Assembly: GCF_002119685.1 (NCBI RefSeq)
Contig: NZ_CP021108.1
Span: forward strand, 5,828,001 to 5,892,000
Origin: Bordetella genomosp. 8
GTDB lineage: Bacteria > Pseudomonadota > Gammaproteobacteria > Burkholderiales > Burkholderiaceae_B
Direction: 5' to 3'
Length of the DNA stretch: 64,000 nucleotides
Shown: piece by piece, positions 1 through 9,056 of the stretch
Layout of the letters: each line of letters starts with the position of its first letter
Position numbering within the stretch: position 1 is the first letter of the stretch
The notes under the pieces: model-generated
The model's database searches: none
Seen by the model: only the letters and a program-made list of their open reading frames with translations
What the model was told of the DNA's origin: nothing
Position numbers and translations under genes: made by a program

Positions 1-515
1 CGCGCCAGTTCGCCCTCCAGCATCGCGGAGAATCCCGTCCAGGCCTCGCGGACGGGGTCCGCCCTGGGCGCGTGCGCGACCCACGGCACCGGGCCCGGCG
101 TGGCGCTGCCCAGCGACTGCCGCAGGGTCGCGAGCTGGCTGGTGTCGGCGCCGTGGAGATAGGTCTCGGCGATGCGACGAAATACCTGGGCATGCGCCTG
201 GCCCGCGCACCTGCGCGTGACCCGGTGGAACAGGCGCTGCATATCGTCCTGGCAAACCGGGTTGCCAGCGTAAGCCCGTGACCACTTCGCCATGGCCCGT
301 ACCCGATCGGCGCTGCCGGCCCTGGCGTACACCAAAGATAGCTTGCCGCGCAGGCCGTGCATCTGGCGCATGTCGCCGATCAGCGTTTTCAGCCGTTGTC
401 GGCTGCCGGGCCGCGCGCGGAAAGCGGCTGCGGCGGACGCTGACGGCGGGTTGTCCGTCGAGCCATCCATGGGATAGGCCAGGCTGCCACCCCCCAGACC
501 ATCCACCGCCATCAT
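1..515 (-). CDS. Unrecognised protein, N-terminal part only (runs off window)
   Basis: An open reading frame enters from the left edge on the minus strand, and about 171 codons from its N-terminus are visible. Two consecutive ATG codons (513-515 and 510-512) sit at the start, followed by a Gly/Ser/Pro/Ala-rich stretch with no signal peptide or membrane segment (MMAVDGLGGGSLAYPMDG). From about residue 35 it becomes basic and helical-looking (RQRLKTLIGDMRQMHGLRGK). Third-position GC bias supports coding in this frame. No family is recognised. The disordered N-terminus without a Sec signal would fit a secreted effector or a regulatory protein, but that is speculation. The C-terminus lies outside the window. 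Confidence 0.5.
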   Translation of the reverse strand, partial: MMAVDGLGGGSLAYPMDGSTDNPPSASAAAAFRARPGSRQRLKTLIGDMRQMHGLRGKLSLVYARAGSADRVRAMAKWSRAYAGNPVCQDDMQRLFHRVTRRCAGQAHAQVFRRIAETYLHGADTSQLATLRQSLGSATPGPVPWVAHAPRADPVREAWTGFSAMLEGELA

Positions 516-722
516 GCTCTCCTGTTCCCTGCGTGCGCACGCCCGCGCAAGCAGCCGGGCATCGTATGGGGTGCGGACACTGGTACCGATGGAAGGGCGC
601 GTATTTGGGGCGGAGTCCTAGGACACACGCAGGGACATCCGACCGGCGCATGCGGTGCGGCATCTGGGCTACCATGGCAGCGCTGGCTACCGGGCGCGCC
701 CGGAGGCCGGACCCAGCCATCG

Positions 723-1364
723 ATGACGAACCACGCAATGACTATCGACGACGCGCATCGGATTGCCGACCTGGATGCCCTGACCGCGCTGTACGGGCAG
801 CCCAAGGACACTTCGCTGCTGAAAGAAAGCGCCACGCTGCATCCGAACTACTGCGCGTTCATACGCGCCGCGCCCTTTGTCGCGCTGGCGACCAGCGGGC
901 CCGGCGGCCTGGACGTCTCGCCACGCGGCGATGCGCCGGGCTTCGTGGAAATCCACGACGAACGGACGTTGCTGCTGCCAGACCGCCGCGGCAACAATCG
1001 CGTCGACAGCCTGCGCAATGTGATCGCCGATCCGCGCGTGGCGCTGCTGTTCCTGATCCCGGGTATCGGCGAAGCGCTGCGCGTCAACGGACGCGCGCAG
1101 ATCACGGTGGACCCCGCGCTGCTGGACGAGCTGTCCATGGACGGCAAGCCGCCGCGTTCGGTGCTGGTCGTCAACGTGGAGACGGTGTTCTTCCAGTGCT
1201 CGCGGGCCGTGGTGCGGTCGCGGCTATGGGACCCGGCCACGCAGCTTTCCAGGGACGCGCTGCCCAGCGCCGGGCGCATCCTGCGCGATCTGATCGGCAG
1301 CGGTTTCGATGGCGATCAGTACGACCGGGAATTGCCGGAGCGTGTGCAGAAGACGCTTTATTGA
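723..1364 (+). CDS. Pyridoxamine 5'-phosphate oxidase-fold FMN protein (MSMEG_1061-like)
   Basis: This 213-residue protein belongs to the split-barrel flavin reductase / PPOX superfamily, most like the MSMEG_1061/DR2398 subgroup. Visible hallmarks are the strand with FVALATSGPGGLDVSPRGD (residues about 51-69), the following LLLPDRRGNNRVDSLRNV segment typical of FMN-phosphate binding, and RVNGRAQIT near residue 120. Such proteins are cytoplasmic, bind FMN or F420-like cofactors and reduce small molecules; the substrate is unknown. The start at 723 has only a distant GGAGG (702-706). An alternative ATG at 738 (MTIDDAHRI) is also possible. It converges with fmt, only about 20 bases away. Confidence 0.8.
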   Translation: MTNHAMTIDDAHRIADLDALTALYGQPKDTSLLKESATLHPNYCAFIRAAPFVALATSGPGGLDVSPRGDAPGFVEIHDERTLLLPDRRGNNRVDSLRNVIADPRVALLFLIPGIGEALRVNGRAQITVDPALLDELSMDGKPPRSVLVVNVETVFFQCSRAVVRSRLWDPATQLSRDALPSAGRILRDLIGSGFDGDQYDRELPERVQKTLY

Positions 1365-1384
1365 GCAATGCCGGCGGCGCAGGC

Positions 1385-2329
1385 CTACGCCTTCGCCTGC
1401 CAGCCGCGCGCGAAGATTTCGACCGGCTGGCGCTTGCCGCCGGCTTTCTGCAGTTCCAGCAGGCGCAGGATGCCATCCGCGGTGGCGATATCGATGCCGG
1501 TGGGCAATACGCGCAATACCGTGCCGGGCACGGTGGCCGATTCGCCGGGCAAGGCCTGGGCGCGCCATACCTTGACCGGCTCGTCCAGCCCCGGCAGACG
1601 CACGGTGGCGCCCGGCACCGGATCGAAGGCCCGCACCCGCCTGGCCAGGGTTTCCGCGGACAGCGAAAAATCCAGCGCCGCTTCGGCCTTGTCCAGTTTG
1701 GCCGCGTAGGTCACGCCCTGCTCCGGCTGCGGCGTCGGCGTCAGGGCGCCAGCGGCCAGGGCATCAAGGGCTTCCACGATCGCGGCGGCGCCCGCCGCCG
1801 CCAGGGCATCATGCAGCGACGCCGCGTTCTGTTCGGCACCGATGGGAACGCGGCGCACCAGCAGCATGTCGCCGGTATCCAGGCCGGCGTCCATCTGCAT
1901 GATGGTGACGCCGGTTTCGCTGTCGCCCGCTTCGATGGCGCGCTGGATGGGCGCGGCGCCGCGCCAGCGCGGCAACAGGCTGGCGTGGATGTTCAGGCAG
2001 CCATGGGGTGGAAGATCCAGCACCCATTGCGGCAGGATCAGGCCGTAGGCCGCGACCACCATGACGTCGGGCGCGGCGGCCCGCAACTGGTCGCGGGCCT
2101 GGGCCGCTTCCTCGGGATAACGGCCGTCCAGGCGCAGGCTGCGCGGCTGATCGACGGGAATGCCGGCGGCCAGGGCCGCCTGCTTGACCGGACTGGGCGT
2201 CAGTTTCAGCCCGCGCCCGGCGGGACGGTCCGGCTGCGTGAGCACCAAGGGCACGGCATGGCCCGCCGCCAGGATCGCTTCCAGCGCCAGGCGGGCGAAG
2301 TCGGGCGTCCCCGCGAATACGACGCGCAT
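1385..2329 (-). CDS. fmt: Methionyl-tRNA formyltransferase
   Basis: Fmt transfers a formyl group from 10-formyltetrahydrofolate to Met-tRNA(fMet) in the cytoplasm, making the initiator tRNA. The 314-residue length is typical. The N-terminal Rossmann-like domain begins [16 protein letters not shown]. The catalytic set is visible as N113 and H115 in [16 protein letters not shown] and D151 in [12 protein letters not shown]. The C-terminal OB-like domain that binds tRNA follows from about residue 205. It lies two bases downstream of def, so the two are co-transcribed and act on the same N-terminal formyl-Met cycle. A housekeeping gene with no oddities. Confidence 0.97.
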   Translation of the reverse strand: MRVVFAGTPDFARLALEAILAAGHAVPLVLTQPDRPAGRGLKLTPSPVKQAALAAGIPVDQPRSLRLDGRYPEEAAQARDQLRAAAPDVMVVAAYGLILPQWVLDLPPHGCLNIHASLLPRWRGAAPIQRAIEAGDSETGVTIMQMDAGLDTGDMLLVRRVPIGAEQNAASLHDALAAAGAAAIVEALDALAAGALTPTPQPEQGVTYAAKLDKAEAALDFSLSAETLARRVRAFDPVPGATVRLPGLDEPVKVWRAQALPGESATVPGTVLRVLPTGIDIATADGILRLLELQKAGGKRQPVEIFARGWQAKA

Positions 2330-2331
2330 CG

Positions 2332-2835
2332 CTACCCTACTTTTTCTGCTTTGCGCATCTTGGTCTTGATGCGGTTCTGCTTGAGCGGAGACAGATATTC
2401 GACGAACACCTTGCCGTCCAGGTGGTCGAGTTCGTGCTGCACGCAGACCGCCAGCAGGCCTTCGGCTTCCATCTCGTAGGGCTGGCCTTCCGCGTTCAGC
2501 GCCTTGAAGCGGATGCGCGCCGCGCGTTCCACTTCGTCGTAGATGCCGGGCACGGACAGGCAGCCTTCTTCGTAGGTCTGCTTTTCCTCGCTCTTCCAGG
2601 TGATTTCCGGGTTGATGAGCGTCAGCAGCTGGCTGCCGTCCTCGGATACGTCGATGACGACCACGCGCAGATGCACGTCCACCTGCGTGGCCGCCAGGCC
2701 GACGCCAGGGGCTTCATACATGGTGTCCGCCATATCACGGACCAGTTTCCGGATGCGGTCGTCCACCTCCGCCACGGGCTTGGCCTTGATGTGCAAGCGC
2801 GGACTCGGGTAGTGAAGGATGTTGAGCAAAGCCAT
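2332..2835 (-). CDS. def: Peptide deformylase
   Basis: Def removes the formyl group from nascent proteins at the ribosome exit, using an Fe2+ (or other divalent) ion. The 167-residue protein shows all three family motifs: GVGLAATQ (residues 44-51), EGCLS with ligand C92, and QHELDHLDG (133-141) with ligands H134 and H138 and catalytic E135. It starts [15 protein letters not shown], as type 1 deformylases do. It is the first gene of the def-fmt operon and is read away from dprA; the roughly 195-base divergent gap holds a Fur-like AT-rich palindrome. Confidence 0.97.
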   Translation of the reverse strand: MALLNILHYPSPRLHIKAKPVAEVDDRIRKLVRDMADTMYEAPGVGLAATQVDVHLRVVVIDVSEDGSQLLTLINPEITWKSEEKQTYEEGCLSVPGIYDEVERAARIRFKALNAEGQPYEMEAEGLLAVCVQHELDHLDGKVFVEYLSPLKQNRIKTKMRKAEKVG

Positions 2836-2903
2836 GGAAAGCGCCGTATCCCGCGGCCGCGCATGCTGCGGGCGGGAAACAGGAAAGGATGATTGGAATA
2901 TCG

Positions 2904-2919
2904 TAATGATAATTCATTA
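2904..2919. promoter_or_regulatory. AT-rich inverted repeat resembling a Fur box in the def/dprA gap
   Basis: The 16-base element TAATGATAATTCATTA has 6-base arms (TAATGA/TCATTA) around TAAT. It shares the GATAAT-rich character of the Fur consensus with a one-base insertion. It stands out in very GC-rich surroundings, about 70 bases upstream of def and 110 bases upstream of dprA. It could equally be an AT-rich promoter core. No binding evidence is available. Confidence 0.3.
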
Positions 2920-3029
2920 AGGGCTTGATTTCTAATAGTTTCCGGCTAACGGACGTATAGCGGGACGGATAGGACATTCCGGTCCCTGGGCGCGCCTCCA
3001 GCGGCCGGGATCGTGCGACACTGCGGCCC

Positions 3030-4229
3030 ATGCTTTCGGACACCACACGCGACGAACTCGCCGCCTGGCTGCGGCTATCCCTGGAACCCGACCTCGGTGT
3101 GATGGGCGCCATCGGCCTGCTCAGCGCCATCGGCATGCCGGAGCAGATCTACGCCACTGGGGCCGCCGCGCTGGCCCGCCACCTGCCCCAGGAGCTCGCC
3201 CACCAGCTGGCGGCGCCGCCCCCGTCCGCCATGGCCAGGCTGATCGACGACACGCTCCGGTGGGCCGAAGGCGCGGACTGCCATCTCGTCACGTTGGCCG
3301 ATCCGCGCTATCCGCGCGCGCTCCTGACCACGCCGGATCCGCCGCTGCTGCTTTACGTGCGCGGCGACCCCGCCCGCATGGCCGGGCAGGCCCTGGCCGT
3401 GGTCGGCTCGCGCAGCGCGACGGCGGGTGGCGCGGAAAACGCGCGCGCCTTCGCGCGCCACCTGGCGCAGCACGGGTGGTGCATCGTCAGCGGCCTGGCC
3501 CTGGGCATAGACACGGCCGCCCACGAGGGCGCCCTGGACGCCGGGCCCGCCGGCGCCGGCACGGTGGCCGTCATGGGCACGGGCATCGACCAGGTCTATC
3601 CACCGCGCAATGCCGGTCTGGCGGAGCGGATCGCGACGCAGGGGGCGCTGGTGTCGGAGTTGCCCCTGGGCAGCCCGGCGATCGCCAGCCATTTCCCGCG
3701 GCGTAACCGGCTGGTGGCCGGACTCGCGCAGGGTGTGCTGGTGGTGGAGGCGGCGCGTCAGAGCGGTTCCCTGATCACGGCGCGCCTGGCGGCCGAGAAT
3801 GGCCGCGAGGTTTTCGCCATTCCCGGGTCCATCCATTCGCCGCTGTCGCGCGGCTGCCATGCGCTGATACGTCAAGGCGCCAAGCTGGTGGAAACGGCGC
3901 GCGACATCACCGACGAATTGGGCGGAGCGGCTGGTCGGGGTGCGGCAGGCTCAGGTGCCGCCGCCCGAGGCCGCGCCACGGATCGCCGCGTCCAGGACGA
4001 AGACATCCCCGCCCCGGCCGGCGGGGAAGCCGGTAGCGGCGCGGCGGCCGTCATCGACGCCCTGGGCCACGATCCCGTCCATCTGGACACCCTGCTGGAG
4101 CGCACCGGCCTGGATCTCGCCACGCTGTCCGCGTATCTGCTGGAGCTCGAACTGGCTGGTACGATTGCCCGCCTGGATGGCGGCCGTTTCCAGCGTTTGG
4201 CCGGCGCGCGGCGCGCCGCCAAGGGCTAA
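3030..4229 (+). CDS. dprA: DNA-processing protein DprA (Smf)
   Basis: DprA binds incoming single-stranded DNA and loads RecA during natural transformation and general recombination. The 399-residue protein has an N-terminal SAM-like extension (to about residue 95), then the Rossmann-fold core with VVGSRSATAGG, IVSGLALGIDTAAHEGAL, VMGTGIDQVYPPRN, SHFPRRNRLVAGL and ARQSGSLITARLA. It ends with a low-complexity Gly/Ala/Arg linker (about residues 300-340) and a C-terminal winged-helix domain (ALGHDPVHLDTLLERTGL). It is divergent from def. Its presence does not by itself show competence, because DprA is widespread in non-competent bacteria. Confidence 0.95.
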   Translation: MLSDTTRDELAAWLRLSLEPDLGVMGAIGLLSAIGMPEQIYATGAAALARHLPQELAHQLAAPPPSAMARLIDDTLRWAEGADCHLVTLADPRYPRALLTTPDPPLLLYVRGDPARMAGQALAVVGSRSATAGGAENARAFARHLAQHGWCIVSGLALGIDTAAHEGALDAGPAGAGTVAVMGTGIDQVYPPRNAGLAERIATQGALVSELPLGSPAIASHFPRRNRLVAGLAQGVLVVEAARQSGSLITARLAAENGREVFAIPGSIHSPLSRGCHALIRQGAKLVETARDITDELGGAAGRGAAGSGAAARGRATDRRVQDEDIPAPAGGEAGSGAAAVIDALGHDPVHLDTLLERTGLDLATLSAYLLELELAGTIARLDGGRFQRLAGARRAAKG

Positions 4230-4267
4230 TATCGCGCTATATCGCCGCACTCAGCCAGGAATACGCC

Positions 4268-5176
4268 ATGCCTGCTCCCTCCCGCGTCAAAATCGTCGAA
4301 GTCTCCCCACGCGACGGCCTGCAGAACGAAAAGGATTTCGTTCCGACCGACGTCAAGATCGAACTCGTGAACCGGCTCGCCGCGGCGGGCTTTCCCAACA
4401 TCGAAGCCACGTCCTTCGTGTCGCCAAAGTGGGTCCCCCAGATGGCCGACGCCGCGCAGGTGATGGCGGGCATAGACCGCAAGCCGGGCATCATCTACTC
4501 CGTATTGACGCCCAACATGAAGGGCTTCGAAGCCGCCCGCGACGCCGGCGCCGATGAAGTCGTGATCTTCGGCGCGGCCAGCGAAGCCTTTTCGCAGAAG
4601 AACATCAACTGCTCGATCGCCGAGTCCATCGCGCGCTTCGAACCGGTCGCGGCTGCCGCCAAGGCGGCAGGGCTGCGGCTGCGCGGGTCCATCAGCTGCG
4701 CGCTGGGATGCCCCTACCAGGGCGAAGTGCCGGTGGCCGCGGTGGTCGACGTGGCGCAACGCTACCTGGCCCTGGGCTGCGATGAAATCGACGTCGCCGA
4801 CACCATAGGGGTGGGTACGCCCCGGCGCGTGCGCCAGGTGATGGATGCGGTCACCGCCGTGGTCGATCCGGCGCGTATCTCGGGCCACTTCCACGATACC
4901 TACGGCCAGGCCGTGGGCAACATCGCGGCCGCGCTGGATAGCGGCATCGCCATCTTCCATGCCTCGGTGGCGGGGCTGGGCGGTTGTCCCTACGCCAAGG
5001 GCGCTACGGGCAATGTGGCCACCGAAGACGTGCTGTACCTGCTGCGCGGCATGGACATCGATACCGGCATCGATTTCGATGCGGTCGTCGACATCGGGCA
5101 ATGGATGTCCGCGAACCTGCATCGCAAGTCTTCCAGCCGCGCGGGCAACGCCGTCGCGGCCAAGCGGGCGGCCTAG
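4268..5176 (+). CDS. mvaB: Hydroxymethylglutaryl-CoA lyase
   Basis: This 302-residue TIM-barrel enzyme of the HMGL/DRE family cleaves HMG-CoA to acetyl-CoA and acetoacetate, the last step of leucine catabolism. The N-terminal VEVSPRDGLQNE carries the catalytic R15 and D16 pair. GLGGCPYAKGATGNVATEDV near residues 236-255 is the lyase signature with active-site C240. SGHFHDTYGQA supplies metal-binding histidines. It starts 38 bases after dprA. Other leucine-degradation genes are not adjacent, so it may serve as a stand-alone ketogenic step. Confidence 0.93.
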   Translation: MPAPSRVKIVEVSPRDGLQNEKDFVPTDVKIELVNRLAAAGFPNIEATSFVSPKWVPQMADAAQVMAGIDRKPGIIYSVLTPNMKGFEAARDAGADEVVIFGAASEAFSQKNINCSIAESIARFEPVAAAAKAAGLRLRGSISCALGCPYQGEVPVAAVVDVAQRYLALGCDEIDVADTIGVGTPRRVRQVMDAVTAVVDPARISGHFHDTYGQAVGNIAAALDSGIAIFHASVAGLGGCPYAKGATGNVATEDVLYLLRGMDIDTGIDFDAVVDIGQWMSANLHRKSSSRAGNAVAAKRAA

Positions 5177-5224
5177 CAGCCCGCCGCCTACCGATCAGCC
5201 GCTGGAGACGCCCACGCGCAAACT

Positions 5225-5713
5225 ATGAACCGCCCCGCCGAGCCGCCTTCGTACATTCCGCTTGCCGCATTGCTGCAGGAGATCGGCCCCTTGCCGCTCA
5301 ACGGCCAGGCCTGGCCGGACTGGGTGAAGATACTCGCCTGGATACTGCTGGCGGCGTTGGGGTGGGAGATCGTCACCACCATCATCCGGCTGTACAGCGG
5401 TACCTTGAATCCGCTGCTGCTCGGCGCGGTGCTGGTGTGCTTCCTGGCCTTGGGCGTGGTGGCTTGGTCCATGCAGACCTCCATCACCACGATAGACAGC
5501 CAGGGCTTGCGGCAGACCTGGCTGACGAAGCGCGAGATCGCCTGGGACGAAATCGGCAGCGCGCGCTTCGTGCCTATGATCTTTTCCAAGCGGCTGATGA
5601 TCGTCAGCCGCGCGGGCAAGACGATGACCTTTCAAGGCGGCACGCGCGAACTAGAAAAGGCCTTCATGCAGATCGCCGCGACCTACCAGGGCAGGACGCC
5701 GCCCGCGCGTTGA
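5225..5713 (+). CDS. Small membrane protein with two TM helices and a PH-like tail
   Basis: This 162-residue protein has two hydrophobic segments, about residues 35-57 (ILAWILLAALGWEIVTTII) and 62-84 (NPLLLGAVLVCFLALGVVAW). They are followed by a soluble beta-rich C-terminal region (TTIDSQGLRQTWLTKREIAW) that resembles a bacterial PH-like domain. No function can be assigned. It follows the HMG-CoA lyase gene by about 48 bases in the same direction, so it may be co-transcribed, and it converges tightly with the next gene. Confidence 0.7.
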   Translation: MNRPAEPPSYIPLAALLQEIGPLPLNGQAWPDWVKILAWILLAALGWEIVTTIIRLYSGTLNPLLLGAVLVCFLALGVVAWSMQTSITTIDSQGLRQTWLTKREIAWDEIGSARFVPMIFSKRLMIVSRAGKTMTFQGGTRELEKAFMQIAATYQGRTPPAR

Positions 5714-5715
5714 TA

Positions 5716-6759
5716 TCAGCGGATGGGCAGCGCGTACATCAGCCCGCCCTGGTTCCACTGGGCGTTCAGGCCACGCTGCAGCTTCAGGGGGCTGCCCTGG
5801 CCGACATTGCGCTCGAAGCTTTCGCCGTAGTTGCCGACCTGCTTGACGATGTTGTAGGCCCAGTCTTCACCCAGCCCCATGTTCTTGCCGGCGCCCGCCG
5901 TCACGCCCAGGATGCGCTTGATATTGGGGTTTTCGGTGCTGCCCTTCAACTGGTCGACATTGGCCGAGGTGATGCCGTATTCCTCGGCTTCGATCATCGC
6001 CGACAAGGACCAGGACACGATGTTCAGCCAGTTGTCGTCACCCTTGCGCACGAAGGGGCCGAGCGGCTCCTTGGAGATGATCTCGGGCAGGACGACGTAG
6101 TCGTCCGGATTGTGCAGCTTGGAAATGCGTATCGACGCGAGGCCCGAGGCGTCCGTACTGAACACGTCGCAGCGGCCGGCGGCGAAGGCATTGACCACTT
6201 CGTTGAACTGCTCGATAACGACCGGCTTGTATTCGATGCGGTTGGCGCGCGCCCAGTCCGCCAGCGTGTTTTCGTTGGACGTGCCGGCCTGCAGGCACAC
6301 CGTCGCGCCGTTCAGTTCCTTGGCGCTCTTCACGCCCAGCGACTTGAGGACCATGAAACCCTGGCCGTCATAGAAGTTGACGCCGGCATGGATGATGCCC
6401 AGGGCCGTATCGCGCTGCTGCGTGACCGTGGTGTTGCGCGCCAGCAGATCGATTTCGCCGGATTGCAGCGCGGTGAAGCGCTGTTGCGCGTCCAGGGGAA
6501 CGATCTTGGTCTTGTTGGCGTCGCCCAGGACGGCCGCGGCCACGGCGCGGCACAGGTCGACATCCAGGCCATGCCATACGCCCTTGGCGTCCGGCGCCGA
6601 AAAGCCGGCGAAGCCGGTGGTGGTACCGCACAGCACCATGCCGCGCTGGCGCACCGTGTCCAGCGTCGCGCCGTGGGCGGCATGGGTCATCAGCGCCAAC
6701 AGGACGGCGCCGACGATGGCCGGCAGTTTGAACAAACGGGAGGGGAATCCGATACGCAT
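5716..6759 (-). CDS. Amino-acid ABC transporter periplasmic binding protein (AapJ-like)
   Basis: A 347-residue family-3 solute-binding protein with an N-terminal Sec signal (hydrophobic LPAIVGAVLLALMTHAAHGA, cleavage near residue 30). The start of the mature domain (TLDTVRQRGMVLCGTTTG), the GLDVDLCRAVAAAVLGD segment and the long C-terminal GLGEDWAYNIVKQVGNYGE match general L-amino-acid binding proteins such as AapJ/BztA rather than the shorter GlnH type. It would bind polar or acidic amino acids in the periplasm. No cognate permease or ATPase lies beside it, so it is an orphan that must share a membrane complex encoded elsewhere. Confidence 0.87.
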   Translation of the reverse strand: MRIGFPSRLFKLPAIVGAVLLALMTHAAHGATLDTVRQRGMVLCGTTTGFAGFSAPDAKGVWHGLDVDLCRAVAAAVLGDANKTKIVPLDAQQRFTALQSGEIDLLARNTTVTQQRDTALGIIHAGVNFYDGQGFMVLKSLGVKSAKELNGATVCLQAGTSNENTLADWARANRIEYKPVVIEQFNEVVNAFAAGRCDVFSTDASGLASIRISKLHNPDDYVVLPEIISKEPLGPFVRKGDDNWLNIVSWSLSAMIEAEEYGITSANVDQLKGSTENPNIKRILGVTAGAGKNMGLGEDWAYNIVKQVGNYGESFERNVGQGSPLKLQRGLNAQWNQGGLMYALPIR

Positions 6760-6897
6760 GAGTTTCCTTCTTGGTTCCAGCTGGATGCGGTGCGCGGCGC
6801 CCGCGAATGGGCGGTCCGGGCAGGGCCGCCCGGGCAGGGCCGCCAGCCGCCAAGCTTAACGCGCCGGCATCGATCGGTGAACCTGAAGCTTATAAGC

Positions 6898-8187
6898 TCA
6901 ACCGTGGTTGCGGGTATCGTCGATGACCTTGCCGTCGTTGGGCAGGCTGTCCGGCGCGCACAGGATCACGTCGGCGCGCAGCTTGGCGACGTCGCGCACC
7001 GACCGCGCGATGGCCTCGGCCAGGCCGGGGGGCGCGCCGTCGGCCTCCACCCGCAGGGTCATCGTATCGGCGCCGATCTCGCCGCCGATCACCAGCCGGG
7101 CGCGCAATGCCTCGGGATGGCGGCGCAGGATGTCGGCCACCTGCGACGGGTGCACGAACAGCCCGCGCACCTTGGTGGCCTGGTCGGCCCGCCCCAGCCA
7201 GCCACGTATGCGCGTATTTGTGCGGCCGCATGGCGACGGACCGGGCAGCATGGCGGACAGGTCGCCGGTGCCGAAGCGTACCAACGGGTAGTCCGGATTC
7301 AGCGTGGTCACCACCACTTCGCCGACTTCGCCCTCCGGGACGGGATCGCCGGTGCCTGGACGCACGATCTCGACGATGATTTCCTCGCCCAGCACCAGGC
7401 CTTCGCGCGCCGGGGTTTCATAGGCGATCAGGCCCAGGTCGGCGCTACCGTAGGCCTGGTAGGCATCGATGCCGCGCGCCGACAGGCTGTCGCGCAGCGC
7501 GGCGGGAAAGGCCTCGCCAGAGACCAGCGCGTGGCGCAGCGTCGGCAGGGCAACGCCGAGCTCGTCGGCCTTGTCCAGGATGATCTTCAGGAAACTGGGC
7601 GTGCCGGTGTAGGCGGCCGGTGCCAGGTCGCGGATGGCGCGCACCTGCTGCTCGCTCTGGCCCGTGCCGCCGGGGAATACCGTGCAGCCGATGGCGTGCG
7701 CGGCGGTCTCCATCATCGAACCGGCGGGCGTGAAGTGATACGAAAAGCAGTTGTAGACCAACTGGCCCGGGCGGATGCCGGCGGCGTACAGGGCGCGCCC
7801 GAAGCGCCAGTAGTCGCGGCGCACGCTCTCCGGTTCGTAGATGGGCCCGGGCGAGGCGAAGACGCGCAGCGCCTGTCCCCAGCCGATCGCGGAGTATCCG
7901 CCCATGGCCCTGGCGGCGCCGTCCGCCCCCGGGTCGCCATCGTCCGCGGCGCCATCGCGGCTGGCCTGCTGCCGCGCCAGCAGTTCGGACTTGCGCAGCA
8001 CCGGCACGCGGGCCAGGGCCTGGCGCGACACGACGGCATGCGGGTCGACGCCGGCAAGCTGCGCGGCGATGGCTGGCGCGCGCGCCATCGCCTGGGCGAT
8101 GGCATGCGGCAGCGCCGCCATCAGTTCATCTTCGCGCGCCTCCGGCGGCCGCGTTTCCAGCGTATCGAAGTAAGCGGCGTGGCGCAT
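6898..8187 (-). CDS. AMP-dependent aryl/acyl-CoA ligase (phenylacetate-CoA ligase-like)
   Basis: A 429-residue ANL-superfamily enzyme of the PaaK branch, starting MRHAAYFDTLETR. It would activate a carboxylic acid through an acyl-AMP to the CoA thioester in the cytoplasm. Visible motifs are the shortened P-loop region (GYSAIGWGQALRVFASPGPI), YNCFSYHFTPAGSMMET, YGSADLGLIAYE (A5-like) and RFGTGDLSAML, then the mobile C-terminal domain with GWLGRADQATKVRGLFV. The canonical Ser/Thr/Gly P-loop is weak. It is the last gene of the seven-gene Liv-type operon, which suggests it activates the transported compound. The substrate cannot be read from sequence; phenylacetate or another aromatic acid is a guess. 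Confidence 0.82.
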   Translation of the reverse strand: MRHAAYFDTLETRPPEAREDELMAALPHAIAQAMARAPAIAAQLAGVDPHAVVSRQALARVPVLRKSELLARQQASRDGAADDGDPGADGAARAMGGYSAIGWGQALRVFASPGPIYEPESVRRDYWRFGRALYAAGIRPGQLVYNCFSYHFTPAGSMMETAAHAIGCTVFPGGTGQSEQQVRAIRDLAPAAYTGTPSFLKIILDKADELGVALPTLRHALVSGEAFPAALRDSLSARGIDAYQAYGSADLGLIAYETPAREGLVLGEEIIVEIVRPGTGDPVPEGEVGEVVVTTLNPDYPLVRFGTGDLSAMLPGPSPCGRTNTRIRGWLGRADQATKVRGLFVHPSQVADILRRHPEALRARLVIGGEIGADTMTLRVEADGAPPGLAEAIARSVRDVAKLRADVILCAPDSLPNDGKVIDDTRNHG

Positions 8188-8234
8188 GGGATCGGGCTCC
8201 GGCGATGCGTGGCTTGGGGGTCTGCGGGCCGGCC

Positions 8235-9056
8235 TCAGGCCAGCCACCGCTTGCGGCGGCGATAGAACTTGGTATCGCGGAAACTGCGACGCGCGCCGCT
8301 GGAAATGCCCAGGTAGAACTCCTTGACGTCCTCGTTGCTGCCCAGCGCGGCGGCGTCGCCGTCCATCATCACGCGGCCGTTCTCCAGGATGTAGCCGTAG
8401 TCGGCATAGCGCAGCGCGATATTGGTGTTCTGTTCCGCCAGCAGGAAACTGACGCCTTCGCGCTGGTTCAGGTCGCGCACGATCTGGAAGATTTCCTCGA
8501 CGATCTGCGGCGCCAGGCCCATGGACGGTTCGTCCAGCAGGATCATGGCGGGACTGGCCATCAGGGCACGCCCGATGGCCGTCATCTGCTGTTCGCCGCC
8601 CGACGTATAACCCGCCTGGCTGCCGCGCCGCTGCTTGAGCCGCGGAAAGTACTGGTACACCCTTTCCAGTGCGGCTTCGGTATCGGCGCGGCCCAGCCGG
8701 CGCGTGTAGGCGCCGGTACGCAGGTTGTCTTCCACGGTCAGGTGGGCGAAGCAATGGCGCCCTTCCATCACCTGCACCACGCCGCGGCGCACCAGGTCGG
8801 CCGGCGACAGGCGGTCGACCCGTTCGCCGCGGTAGCGGATGCTGCCCTTGGTGACCTCGCCGCGCTCGCCGCGCAGCAGGTTGGACACCGCGCGCAAGGT
8901 GGTCGTCTTGCCCGCGCCGTTGGCCCCCAGCAGCGCCACGATGCGCCCTTCCGGCACGCGCAGCGACACGCCCTTCAACACCAGGATCACGTGGTTGTAG
9001 ATGACCTCGATGCCGTTGACGTCCAACAGCGGCGCGGGATCCGCGGCGGCGCTCAC
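8235..9056 (-). CDS. Branched-chain-type ABC transporter ATP-binding protein (LivF family)
   Basis: A 273-residue ATPase that would power the adjacent permeases. Walker A is GANGAGKTT, the signature is TSGGEQQM and Walker B is MILLDEPSMGLAPQ. The start is taken as GTG at 9054-9056, because its GTGA overlaps the stop of the binding-protein gene and the conserved LLDVNGIEVIYNHV begins just after. Longer forms lack family similarity. The C-terminal tail (SFRDTKFYRRRKRWLA) is longer and more basic than in classical LivF and is typical of versions found next to acyl-CoA ligases. Confidence 0.92.
   Translation of the reverse strand: MSAAADPAPLLDVNGIEVIYNHVILVLKGVSLRVPEGRIVALLGANGAGKTTTLRAVSNLLRGERGEVTKGSIRYRGERVDRLSPADLVRRGVVQVMEGRHCFAHLTVEDNLRTGAYTRRLGRADTEAALERVYQYFPRLKQRRGSQAGYTSGGEQQMTAIGRALMASPAMILLDEPSMGLAPQIVEEIFQIVRDLNQREGVSFLLAEQNTNIALRYADYGYILENGRVMMDGDAAALGSNEDVKEFYLGISSGARRSFRDTKFYRRRKRWLA

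Noticed and set aside
278..2479. Long plus-strand open frame of over 700 codons
   Set aside because: It runs antisense to fmt and over the PPOX-fold gene, has Arg/Gly/Ala-rich nonsense composition and no motifs; it is a high-GC shadow frame.
4984..8265. Plus-strand open frame of over 1000 codons
   Set aside because: It covers the end of HMG-CoA lyase, the small membrane protein and the antisense of two real genes with clear family motifs; the length is a by-product of GC bias.
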